Origin: JBBRNV01 sp038227435 | Lineage (GTDB): Bacteria > Patescibacteriota > Minisyncoccia > Phycocordibacterales > CALRBL01 | Length of the DNA stretch: 13,329 bases | Assembly: GCA_038227435.1 (NCBI GenBank) | Contig: JBBRPW010000018.1 | Span: 1 to 13,329, forward strand | Reading direction: 5' to 3' | Part shown: in pieces, positions 1 to 6,458 of the stretch | Layout of the letters: every line of letters starts with the position of its first letter | How positions within the stretch are numbered: position 1 is the stretch's first letter | The notes under the pieces: model-generated | What the model was told of the DNA's origin: nothing | Seen by the model: only the letters and a program-made list of their open reading frames with translations | Database searches by the model: none | Made by a program: the position numbers and the translations under genes

Positions 1-242
1 AGAAGATTTGTCCCTAGTACGAGAGGACCGGGATGAACTGACCTCTGGTCTGTCGGCTGTTCTGCCAAGAGCATTGCCGAGTAGCTAAGTCGGGAACGGA
101 TAAACGCTGAAAGCATCTAAGCGTGAAGCCAACTTCAAGATTAGAAATCGTTTGAGACCCCTAACAGATTATTAGGTTGATAGGCTTTAGGTGTACGCGT
201 CGTAAGGCGCTCAGCCGTGAAGTACTAATACGTCGACTCCTA
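1..242 (+). rRNA. rrl: 23S ribosomal RNA, 3' end (partial)
   Basis: This is the last part of the large-subunit rRNA, domain VI. The sarcin-ricin loop, the universally conserved site that stimulates translational GTPases, is visible as AGTACGAGAGGACC at 16-29. Further conserved blocks follow, such as GCTGAAAGCATCTAAGCGTGAAG around 107-129 and GTACTAATA near 224-232. The 5' part lies outside the window. The exact 3' end is not certain; I place it near 240 by comparison with the usual 23S terminus. The next ~130 bases are spacer and contain a small hairpin (CACAT/ATGTG at 260-272). Confidence 0.95.
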
Positions 243-369
243 TTAGGAAATTTGGTAGTCACATTGAATGTGTGATGTACCGTGTAAGCATATACTTGAA
301 TTTTTTACAAAAACGGTGCGGTCAACTTTCAAATAAAATTGAATAGTAGTCAGTACATATCGAAAAGCA

Positions 370-574
370 TATTGAAGATTGAAACATGCGTTCAATGCGG
401 GTTTCGGCCGCTTAGGATGTGTGATTCTCTTGTAGCTCAGTTGTTTAGAGCATTAGACTAACCAAAATAACGTTCGTCCGTACGATGTTAAAGCCTAAGG
501 GTCGCAAGTCCAAATCTTGCCAAGAGAATTTTTTGGGGAATTAGTAAATTCTCCGTATGTTTCAATCTTCAATA
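370..574 (+). repeat. Inverted repeat around the tRNA-like gene
   Basis: Bases 370-390 pair with 554-574 over 21 positions, with one G-U and no mismatch. The core ATTGAAGATTGAAACAT is matched exactly by ATGTTTCAATCTTCAAT. In the transcript this forms a long stem with the tRNA in its loop. By analogy with the stems bracketing 16S and 23S precursors, it is probably a cleavage site for a double-strand-specific RNase; that role is inferred. A smaller hairpin (GCGG/CCGC at 397-400/408-411) lies between the stem and the tRNA. Confidence 0.85.
426..528 (+). tRNA. tRNA-like gene with interrupted anticodon loop
   Basis: A tRNA cloverleaf can be drawn. The acceptor stem TCTCTTG (426-432) pairs perfectly with CAAGAGA (521-527), and the discriminator is A528. 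The D stem is GCTC/GAGC (435-438/448-451), the variable loop is 499-503, and the T stem is GCAAG/CTTGC with loop TCCAAAT (504-520). No CCA is encoded; TTTTTT follows. The anticodon stem is TTAG/CTAA (453-456/495-498) with an A457-C494 mismatch. The loop region 458-493 is 36 nt instead of 7, so about 29 nt are extra. The insert folds into its own hairpin (TAACG/TGTTA at 468-472/486-490, then TCGT/ACGA). Identity is unsure. GTT at 487-489, preceded after excision by CT, together with the U1-A72 pair, recalls tRNA-Asn, but no single excision gives a regular 7-nt loop with that anticodon. It could also be a decayed or non-decoding tRNA relic. Confidence 0.6.
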
Positions 575-580
575 ATAAAA

Positions 581-969
581 TATATTGAAAACTAAGATGT
601 GGCTGATGTCACAATTCTTGTTCTGGGGGGAACTAACGCCCCTCATCATGCCGGTTGGATGGTGAGGGTGCGTTCCTCTTAAAAACGTCTAAAATCCCAT
701 GGTCGGAAATCCACCATCGGATTCTCAGATGTTCGCCGAGGACGGTGATAGTAGTGTTTGATTTCAGAAACCATTCCCCCTGCGGAGAACAACGGAGCTG
801 ATTGCGGTCAACACTATTTGAGGCTGGTACAGTCTCTTAACTCGAAGTCAATCGAGTTTTATCATCGTCCTCGGTTTGGACAGAATAAAGTTCTTTTTCC
901 CGATCGTAACTTTTGTTACGAATAAATGGGGGAGCATTAGCTCGCCCTCACATCTTAGTTTTCAATATA
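581..969 (+). ncRNA. Structured RNA of unknown family, between tRNA and 5S
   Basis: The ends pair perfectly over 21 bp (581-601 with 949-969). Inside I can draw further helices. One is a long hairpin at 629-676 whose core is CCCTCATC/GGTGAGGG. Another is a hairpin at 693-723 (AATCC/GGATT and ATGGT/ACCAT). A 15-bp stem at 736-750/860-874 encloses three branches: 752-761/808-816, 820-826/830-836 and 839-845/852-858. Further hairpins are at 905-920 and 928-947. GGGGGAA at 626-632 can also pair with TTCCCCC at 774-780, a possible tertiary helix or alternative fold. No convincing ORF crosses it. I looked for landmarks of RNase P RNA, tmRNA, SRP RNA and group I or II introns and found none. Its position inside the rRNA transcript suggests rRNA-level expression. 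Alternatives are a highly divergent known RNA or a mobile RNA remnant. Confidence 0.6.
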
Positions 970-979
970 AAATAAAGTT

Positions 980-1119
980 AATTTGAGTGTTTTGTTCTGG
1001 TGATTTGTCGGAGGGGTCACACCTGTTCTCATTCCGAACACAGCAGTTAAGCTCTCTTGAGGCGATGATACTCTTTTGGAGGGGAAAGTAGCCTGTCGCC
1101 AGAACAAAGAACTCAAATT
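980..1119 (+). repeat. Inverted repeat extending the 5S terminal helix
   Basis: The 5S terminal helix continues outwards. TTTGTTCTGG (991-1000) pairs with CCAGAACAAA (1099-1108). After a two-base interruption, AATTTGAGT (980-988) pairs with ACTCAAATT (1111-1119). It is the third long stem in a row around an RNA of this cassette and is probably a 5S maturation site. Confidence 0.75.
995..1105 (+). rRNA. rrf: 5S ribosomal RNA
   Basis: Complete 5S rRNA of about 111 nt, the central-protuberance RNA of the large subunit. Helix I is closed by TTCTGG near the 5' end and CCAGAA near the 3' end. The conserved loop block TTCTCATTCCGAACACAGCAG followed by TTAAGCTCT (about 1025-1053) is typical of bacterial 5S, as is the GGGGAAAGTAG-CC stretch near 1081-1093. 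The ends are set from the terminal helix and may be off by one or two bases. It is separated from 23S by about 750 bases instead of the usual short spacer, because the tRNA-like gene and the unassigned RNA lie between. Confidence 0.93.
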
Positions 1120-1200
1120 TAAACTAAAAACGTAGAGGGAAAGAAGCTGCTTCAGCAGAAGCACCTACTGGGCTCGCGCCAAGTACAAAGAACTCAAATT
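1104..1200 (+). repeat. Direct repeat of the 5S 3' flank
   Basis: ACAAAGAACTCAAATT occurs exactly at 1104-1119 and again at 1185-1200, and both copies are followed by a T/A run ending in AAAC. The first copy is the 3' arm of the 5S processing stem, so the second could compete for the same 5' arm. The 65 bases between include a small hairpin (CTGC/GCAG around 1148-1159) and no recognisable gene. It looks like a local duplication. Confidence 0.75.
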
Positions 1201-1242
1201 AAACAATGGAGGTGAAGGAATTTAAATTAAAACTAAAAATGG

Positions 1243-1254
1243 TATACTTTTTAT
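1243..1254 (+). promoter_or_regulatory. Candidate -10 box giving a leaderless transcript
   Basis: TATACT at 1243-1248 matches the bacterial -10 consensus in five of six positions and is followed by six bases before the ATG at 1255. Transcription starting about seven bases after the box would begin on the ATG itself. No clear -35 and no Shine-Dalgarno sequence are visible. Confidence 0.5.
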
Positions 1255-1698
1255 ATGGGTATGCCAAATATTATAAAACATGTTCTCATGTATATCTCAA
1301 TTGCGCTTTATTTTTTAACTGCGCTTATTTTGCTTTCTGGAATTCCTAGTATTATAAATATTTTTAAAAATCCAGATTACAGTATTATTAGTTCATCTCA
1401 TTCTTTCACTACGTATATTCCTTTAATTCTGGTTCTATTTCTTATCTGCATCCATATTTGGATCATATGGAATATTATAAAAAGAAACCATATAAGCCTT
1501 ATTCTTAGCCCTGTCTTCGAATTTTATTTTTTAGCTAATCTTTATTTTTTCTTGAAACCTTTTCAGGGAGATAAAATTCTAGTGTTCGATACTGTTTCGT
1601 ACGCTCAATTATTACTGTTTTCAGCAATAGGGGTTATTATTATTTCAATACTTCGACTTTTACCAATTATTTTATACAGAAAAGAATTCATTAATTAA
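1255..1698 (+). CDS. Small multi-pass membrane protein, unknown function
   Basis: The 147-residue product is very hydrophobic, with about four predicted membrane segments (roughly residues 8-32, 52-75, 80-100 and 112-141). Short basic stretches such as KRN and YRKE would favour the cytoplasmic side. I recognise no family motif and no catalytic residues, and there is no cleavable signal peptide. The gene is the first after the 5S rRNA, on the same strand, with base composition like its neighbours. A second ATG lies two codons in (1261); I chose 1255 because of the -10 box six bases upstream. Read-through from the rRNA transcript is possible because no intrinsic terminator is visible after 5S. 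Confidence 0.7.
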   Translation: MGMPNIIKHVLMYISIALYFLTALILLSGIPSIINIFKNPDYSIISSSHSFTTYIPLILVLFLICIHIWIIWNIIKRNHISLILSPVFEFYFLANLYFFLKPFQGDKILVFDTVSYAQLLLFSAIGVIIISILRLLPIILYRKEFIN

Positions 1699-1749
1699 AA
1701 TAAAAGTTTTTATAAAATTAACTTATTCTTTATTAAAATCTCATAATAT

Positions 1750-2589
1750 ATGACCTGGGCTCAAAAACGACAAACTATTGTACTTCTCATTATTATCTTC
1801 ACACTTATAATTGTGAGTGCATATCCTATTTATATTCTTTTCATCAAGAAAACCGCCTCATGTTTTGATAATCTAAAAAATCAAGATGAGACAGGAATCG
1901 ACTGCGGAGGATCATGTTCAAAGGTTTGTAAAGCAAGTGCGGCTGATATAAATGTTCATTATCGCCGTGTTTTTAAAGTTTCGGAGGGGATCTACTCAGT
2001 AGTAGCGGAAGTTGAAAACTTAAACTCTACCTATGTTTCTTTTGATGTTCCTTATACATTTAAAATTTTTGACAAAGATGGGGTAACTATTTCTGAAGTA
2101 AAAGGTACGAGTTATATTCCACAACACGGAACATTTATTATTTTTGAAGGCGGGCTTAAGACGGGTACTCGAATTCCTCAAAATGTTAAATTCGAGATTC
2201 AAGCAAATCCAACTTGGTATGAAGTAGGGAAAGGTGACATTTCAAATAGCTCACTTCCTCGAATTTCAAACGAAGAATTAATAAACGGAGAAGCAACTAC
2301 TTCAACCTCAGTTACACCGATTTATAAAGCAACACTCGTAAACGACACACTCAATCAAATTAGTAACATTGAAGCAATTGCTTTACTTTCTGACGTAAAC
2401 GGAAATGCGGTGGCAAGTTCAAAAACAATTATCGACAATATAGCGCCACAATCTGAAAAAAACATTGTATTTACTTGGCGAATTCCATTTACTTCAAATA
2501 TAGTAAACAAACACGTGTATTTAGTGCATACCCTTACTCCGGAAGAGCAGCGACATATCCAATCAAATCCTGTTGTTAAAATTAAATAG
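1750..2589 (+). CDS. Membrane-anchored extracellular protein with Cys-rich motif
   Basis: The 279-residue protein has a short basic N-terminus and one membrane segment (residues about 9-32), then an outward-facing body. Directly after the membrane is a cysteine-rich motif (residues about 38-61), of the form CxDNxxNxxETGxDCGGxC followed by VC. It resembles short Cys/Gly motifs seen in many surface proteins of CPR bacteria and archaea and could form disulfides. Two beta-rich segments of similar layout follow (about 70-150 and 195-275), each with a VxNDT/VENLN-like start. They resemble FxLYD- or CARDB-like Ig-type domains, but I cannot confirm a family. It lies 51 bases after the previous gene and 50 before rodA, on the same strand, so an envelope role is plausible. 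Confidence 0.75.
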   Translation: MTWAQKRQTIVLLIIIFTLIIVSAYPIYILFIKKTASCFDNLKNQDETGIDCGGSCSKVCKASAADINVHYRRVFKVSEGIYSVVAEVENLNSTYVSFDVPYTFKIFDKDGVTISEVKGTSYIPQHGTFIIFEGGLKTGTRIPQNVKFEIQANPTWYEVGKGDISNSSLPRISNEELINGEATTSTSVTPIYKATLVNDTLNQISNIEAIALLSDVNGNAVASSKTIIDNIAPQSEKNIVFTWRIPFTSNIVNKHVYLVHTLTPEEQRHIQSNPVVKIK

Positions 2590-2639
2590 AGGATAGTATA
2601 GTAGAACTCCCGTAGCTCGTATAAGGGCTGCCGAAATCT

Positions 2640-3773
2640 ATGTATCTTTTTATTAAAAAAATTCTCGATATTGATTGGATCCTTCTCGGTGCAGCCCTTT
2701 TAGTTTCTATTGCTGGGCTTATTACCATGAATTCATTTGGGAGTAATAACCCTTATTTCGACAGACAATTAATATTGGTAGGAATTGCTTGTATTCTTGC
2801 TATTGCAGCAAGTTTTGTTGACTTCAGATTTTTAAAACGAACAAGTGTAATTGTAACTTTGTATACACTTTCTGTTTTCGTACTCTCACTTTTATTTGTG
2901 GTAGGGGCTGCATCTAAAGGAGCACAAAGTTGGTTTAAGCTTGGATTCTTCTCAATTGAACCTGCTGATCCAATTAAAATAGTTGTTATATTGCTTTTAG
3001 CAAAATATTTTTCTAGACGGCATGTTGCCATTGCAAATATTCGGCACATTATTGTTTCGGGAATTTATCCTCTAATTATTTTTCTATTAGTTCTTGTCCA
3101 TCCTGATTTTGGATCTGCTCTCATTATCTTTCTTATATGGCTTGGGATGGTAACAGTCTCAGGAATTTCTAAACGTCATATTATTTTAGTATTTATTATC
3201 GGCGCATTAGCTTTTGGTGGCCTTTGGGCATATGCACTTAAGCCGTACCAAAAACAACGAATCATGACATTCGTAAATCCACTTTCTGATATTAGAGGGA
3301 GTGGTTACAATGCATATCAATCAACAATTACGGTGGGTTCCGGACAACTTACAGGAAAAGGAATTGGATACGGAACTCAGTCACGACTAAATTTTTTACC
3401 TGAATTTCATACCGATTTTATTTTTGCAGCCTTTGCAGAAGAGTGGGGATTTGTAGGCGTACTTATTTTATATGCTCTTTTTGGAATTATTATTTGGCGA
3501 GTGCTTGCCCATGCCATGCGGGCACATAGTAATTTTGAAATGCTTTTTGCAACTGGCTTCTCCATTTTTTTAATGAGCCACCTAGTGATTAATATTGGAA
3601 TGAATTTAGGAGTTATGCCGGTTACTGGTATTACTGTACCGTTTATGAGTTACGGTGGATCGCATTTAGTAACAGAATTTTTAGGCCTTGGAATTATTAT
3701 GGGAATGTCGAGATATGCTAAGGCGAGCAAGAGGGAATTAAGTGATCATGAGGTGATTGGGCTCATTAGTTAA
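2640..3773 (+). CDS. rodA: RodA/FtsW-type SEDS peptidoglycan glycosyltransferase
   Basis: SEDS proteins polymerise lipid II into glycan strands, working with a class B penicillin-binding protein in the elongation (RodA) or division (FtsW) complex at the membrane. The 377 residues show about ten membrane segments and the family blocks in order. These are GAASKGAQSWF..G..SIEPAD (about 89-110, matching the usual GA.RW...QPSE), HPDFGSA (154-160), GSGYNAYQS (220-228), GKGIGYGTQS (239-248), LPEFHTDFIFA (253-263) and PFMSYGGS (about 334-341). Asp259 in the TDFIF block matches the Asp known to be essential in RodA. The last motifs and the length favour RodA over FtsW. The E in place of Q in the QPSE block is a small departure. 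It converges with the next gene, with 10 bases between stops. No transpeptidase gene is nearby. Confidence 0.9.
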   Translation: MYLFIKKILDIDWILLGAALLVSIAGLITMNSFGSNNPYFDRQLILVGIACILAIAASFVDFRFLKRTSVIVTLYTLSVFVLSLLFVVGAASKGAQSWFKLGFFSIEPADPIKIVVILLLAKYFSRRHVAIANIRHIIVSGIYPLIIFLLVLVHPDFGSALIIFLIWLGMVTVSGISKRHIILVFIIGALAFGGLWAYALKPYQKQRIMTFVNPLSDIRGSGYNAYQSTITVGSGQLTGKGIGYGTQSRLNFLPEFHTDFIFAAFAEEWGFVGVLILYALFGIIIWRVLAHAMRAHSNFEMLFATGFSIFLMSHLVINIGMNLGVMPVTGITVPFMSYGGSHLVTEFLGLGIIMGMSRYAKASKRELSDHEVIGLIS

Positions 3774-3783
3774 AATATCTTAA

Positions 3784-5046
3784 TTAGGTTCTATAAATCT
3801 TTCTTGTTTTCTCTACCATCTCTTCCAAACTAAATTCACTTAATACTTTTTCATGCAAAGCTCGAGCGCAAGAAGTTCGCAAATCACTTTTACCAAGCAT
3901 TTTATTAATTGCTCCGGCAAAACCCTTTGCATTTTCAAGGAGCCAATTATTTTTATTTGCCTGTATCACAGAAACAAGCAGGCCAGTTTTTTCTTGCTCA
4001 ATAATTTCAGGAATTCCTCCAACGTTCGATGCAACAACAGGAAGTTGAGCAAGTCCTGCCTCCAGTAATACATATCCTAATCCTTCAGAAAAAGAAGGGA
4101 GTATAAACATATCGAATGCTTGGAGCAAAGTAGATGCATTCTTAATATGTCCAAGTAAGAAAACATGTTTTTCCAAACCATATTTTGAAATTGTTTCTTC
4201 GAGTATATTCCTCATTTCACCCTCACCTATAATAAATAAATAGGGAAGTGCTGTTTGCGCGCCGTATGAGATTTTCAAGTTGTTCATTGATTCAATCAGA
4301 TGCAAGTGCCCTTTTACTGGATGAAGTTCAGCAATGTTTCCGATCCAAGGTGTAATTGGGGATGACAAGTCACTTTCTAATTTCATTTTAATTTCTGCTC
4401 TGGCAGCCTCACGCTCCAATATTTTGTTTGCATGTTGATTTGAAATTCCATTATGAATCACAACAACTTTAGATTGAACAAATGGAAAATTTTGAACTGC
4501 TTTTTTCATTGTTTCTGATACACAAATTGTTTTGTGAGAAAGGAGAAGTGTTATCCAATAGCTTATTTTTATAAAAGTTCGAGAAATAATCGAACGGTTT
4601 TCATTGAAAGCCCATCCATGCGCGGTAAAAATGATATGCGGTTTTTTGGATTTAATTTTTGAGTCCGAGTCCAAATCTGAGTTTAAATTTGAATATGAAA
4701 AACTTGCCAAGCGCGCAGCGAGTGCTCCAATTCCTCCAATTTTTGAACTGTTTAAATGAATTACTTGAGGCTGATTTTTTTTTATCCACTTGTATAAAAA
4801 GTGAGCTGTTTTAATGTCAGACAAAAAATTAATATCGCGTTCTAAAAAGGGGATTGAAACTGTTTCTATACCAGCATCTCCTAATCGTTTTACTAATTCA
4901 CCTTTGCCACCACATAAAACTGTTACAACATCGTTAATGTTTTGATCTTCTAAACTCGGTTTTCCGTGTAATTCTGTCGCCATATCGTACACATATCGTT
5001 GGGCACCACCCCAATTTGATTTGGTAATAATATGAGCGATATTCAT
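3784..5046 (-). CDS. Glycosyltransferase family 4 (GT-B fold)
   Basis: This 420-residue enzyme probably moves a sugar from a nucleotide-sugar donor to a lipid-linked or surface glycan at the inner face of the membrane. The N-terminal half has the GT4 acceptor-domain start with a GGAQ motif (residues 13-16), an HGWAF motif near 143-147 and HNGI at 198-201. The C-terminal half has the donor-binding features: GEGEMR (about 274-279), and PSFSEGLG with the EX7E pair Glu321 and Glu329, then VVASNVGGIPEII. Both Rossmann-like halves look complete. A serine/aspartate/lysine-rich stretch (about 117-135) looks like an inserted low-complexity linker. It diverges from the sugar transferase gene, which would prime the same kind of glycan. 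The donor and acceptor sugars cannot be told. Confidence 0.88.
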   Translation of the reverse strand: MNIAHIITKSNWGGAQRYVYDMATELHGKPSLEDQNINDVVTVLCGGKGELVKRLGDAGIETVSIPFLERDINFLSDIKTAHFLYKWIKKNQPQVIHLNSSKIGGIGALAARLASFSYSNLNSDLDSDSKIKSKKPHIIFTAHGWAFNENRSIISRTFIKISYWITLLLSHKTICVSETMKKAVQNFPFVQSKVVVIHNGISNQHANKILEREAARAEIKMKLESDLSSPITPWIGNIAELHPVKGHLHLIESMNNLKISYGAQTALPYLFIIGEGEMRNILEETISKYGLEKHVFLLGHIKNASTLLQAFDMFILPSFSEGLGYVLLEAGLAQLPVVASNVGGIPEIIEQEKTGLLVSVIQANKNNWLLENAKGFAGAINKMLGKSDLRTSCARALHEKVLSEFSLEEMVEKTRKIYRT

Positions 5047-5071
5047 AAAATTATTGTATCATAGGGCTATT
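5047..5071. promoter_or_regulatory. Overlapping divergent promoters
   Basis: On the minus strand TACAAT (5053-5058) stands six bases before the ATG at 5046, so that transcript would be leaderless. On the plus strand TATCAT (5057-5062) stands nine bases before the GTG at 5072. The two -10 boxes share bases 5057-5058, so polymerase binding on one strand should hinder the other. No Shine-Dalgarno sequence is seen for the minus gene. Each promoter's -35 region would fall inside the other gene. Confidence 0.5.
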
Positions 5072-6442
5072 GTGAGCGTATTCGATAAAACAGCCCCATT
5101 ACGGCTCTTATTTGGAGATATCGTCTGCTTTTTAGCCGGTTTATACGGCATGCTTTTCTTTCGATATCTTAATCTCTCCGTCCATACATCACGTTTCCCT
5201 TTTGTTAATATCCCTACCAAACAGCAATATCTCGACCACCTTTTTCCATTTATTTTGGTTTTTCTCGCTTCAGTTATTGTTTTCTATATTGCAGGACTAT
5301 ACGACTATCACACCAGTATTTTTAAACGGCGAATAGGAACCGCTATTATTTCAGGACAGTTATGGAGTGCTCTTGTTGCCATTGCTCTTTTTTATTTTGT
5401 TCCGTTTTTTGGAATTGCACCAAAAATTAGCTTGTTTCTCTATGTCATCATCTCTTCAATTTTAATTATTTTTTGGCGGTTAGTAGTTGAAAGATTGTTT
5501 GTGAGGCAACACGATTATCCCGTAATGCTTTTTGGATCAGGAAAAGCACTTTCAGAATTACAAGCAGAACTTTCAAATCACCAGGCGGCTCAGTTTAATG
5601 TTGTCGACTCATCTGATATGAATGTAAGTTCTGAAGAAGAGCTTCGAAATAAAATCCAATCAGTTAATTCAAACATTTTATTTATCGTTATTGATTTTTC
5701 TCATCCTAAAACAGAACATCTTTTACCTTTCTTATATTCGAGCATGTTTAAAGGAGTGGTTATTGTGGACTTCACTGATTTGTACGAAGACATTTTTCAG
5801 AAGGTAAATCTAAGTTCAGTTTCGTATGAATGGTTGCTCGAACATGTGTCTCGACCAAGACGGCCTTTTTATTCATTCATTAAACGATCACTCGATATTG
5901 CGGCCTCTTCAATCGGTCTCATTCTTTCATTGATTTTTTTACCTCTCGTATGGATTGCTATTAAGCTCGATGATGCAGGACCTACTTTTATTTTTCAAGA
6001 ACGATTAGGACTTCATAAAAAGATAATTCGAATTGCTAAATATCGATCTATGACTACAGATGATAGGGGAGTTTGGGTAAAGGAAAAAGACAATCGAATT
6101 ACTCGAATAGGAAAGATTTTGCGTACGAGTCGAATTGATGAGCTTCCACAACTCTGGAGTGTTTTTAAAGGCGACCTATCTTTAATTGGCCCACGTCCTG
6201 ATTTGGTTGATTTAGGGAAAACATTGGCTGAACAAATTCCATATTACGATACTCGGTATGTAGTAGAGCCTGGTCTTTCTGGTTGGGCTCAAATTACTCA
6301 AGAATTACCACCGCAATCTTTGGAAGAAACTCGTGAGCGGCTGGCTTACGATATGTATTACGTAAAACACCGATCTCTGTTTTTAGACCTCTCTATTATG
6401 CTAAAAACAGTTCGAACCCTTTTGTCGAGGACTGGTAAATAA
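5072..6442 (+). CDS. Polyprenyl-phosphate sugar-1-phosphate transferase
   Basis: The enzyme would transfer a sugar-1-phosphate from a UDP-sugar to undecaprenyl phosphate, the first membrane step of an exopolysaccharide, O-antigen-like or glycan pathway. The N-terminal part has four to five membrane segments. A Rossmann-like domain with GSGKALSEL follows near residues 165-175. The C-terminal part is the bacterial sugar transferase domain. It starts KRSLDIAASSIGL and has FQERLG, the KYRSM block, SRIDELPQLWSVFKGDLSLIGPRP with its Asp-Glu pair, and the YYDTRYVVEPGLSGWAQI end. It is of the WbaP/WcaJ-like long type, 456 residues from GTG 5072. An in-frame TTG at 5054 would add six residues, but that would put the -10 box inside the gene, so I prefer GTG. 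The epimerase follows after 16 bases. Confidence 0.88.
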   Translation: MSVFDKTAPLRLLFGDIVCFLAGLYGMLFFRYLNLSVHTSRFPFVNIPTKQQYLDHLFPFILVFLASVIVFYIAGLYDYHTSIFKRRIGTAIISGQLWSALVAIALFYFVPFFGIAPKISLFLYVIISSILIIFWRLVVERLFVRQHDYPVMLFGSGKALSELQAELSNHQAAQFNVVDSSDMNVSSEEELRNKIQSVNSNILFIVIDFSHPKTEHLLPFLYSSMFKGVVIVDFTDLYEDIFQKVNLSSVSYEWLLEHVSRPRRPFYSFIKRSLDIAASSIGLILSLIFLPLVWIAIKLDDAGPTFIFQERLGLHKKIIRIAKYRSMTTDDRGVWVKEKDNRITRIGKILRTSRIDELPQLWSVFKGDLSLIGPRPDLVDLGKTLAEQIPYYDTRYVVEPGLSGWAQITQELPPQSLEETRERLAYDMYYVKHRSLFLDLSIMLKTVRTLLSRTGK

Positions 6443-6458
6443 GTTAAACTAAATATCT

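Noticed and set aside
458..493. Archaeal-type bulge-helix-bulge intron in the tRNA
   Set aside because: A 4-bp helix TAAC/GTTA with a 3-base bulge on one side can be drawn, but the other side has an 11-base loop and the bulges are on the wrong strands for the canonical form.
581..969. Assignment of the structured RNA to RNase P RNA, tmRNA or SRP RNA
   Set aside because: The RNase P block GAGGAAAGTCCGG, the tmRNA tRNA-like 3' end and the SRP tip GTCCGGAAGGAAGCAG are all missing. A lone GGACAGAATAAAG near 879-890 recalls one RNase P block, but nothing around it agrees.
955..1164. Open reading frame on the minus strand across 5S
   Set aside because: It overlaps the 5S rRNA and its processing stems completely and has no protein-like features.
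2605..2639. tRNA-like wording CCCGTAGCTCGTATAAGGGC before rodA
   Set aside because: Only a few bases recall a tRNA D arm; no acceptor or T arm can be drawn, so it is taken as chance.
3767..3786. Palindrome between the convergent rodA and GT4 stops as a terminator
   Set aside because: The 7-bp TAGTTAA/TTAATTA stem is all A/T apart from one G-U pair, and there is no T run after it.
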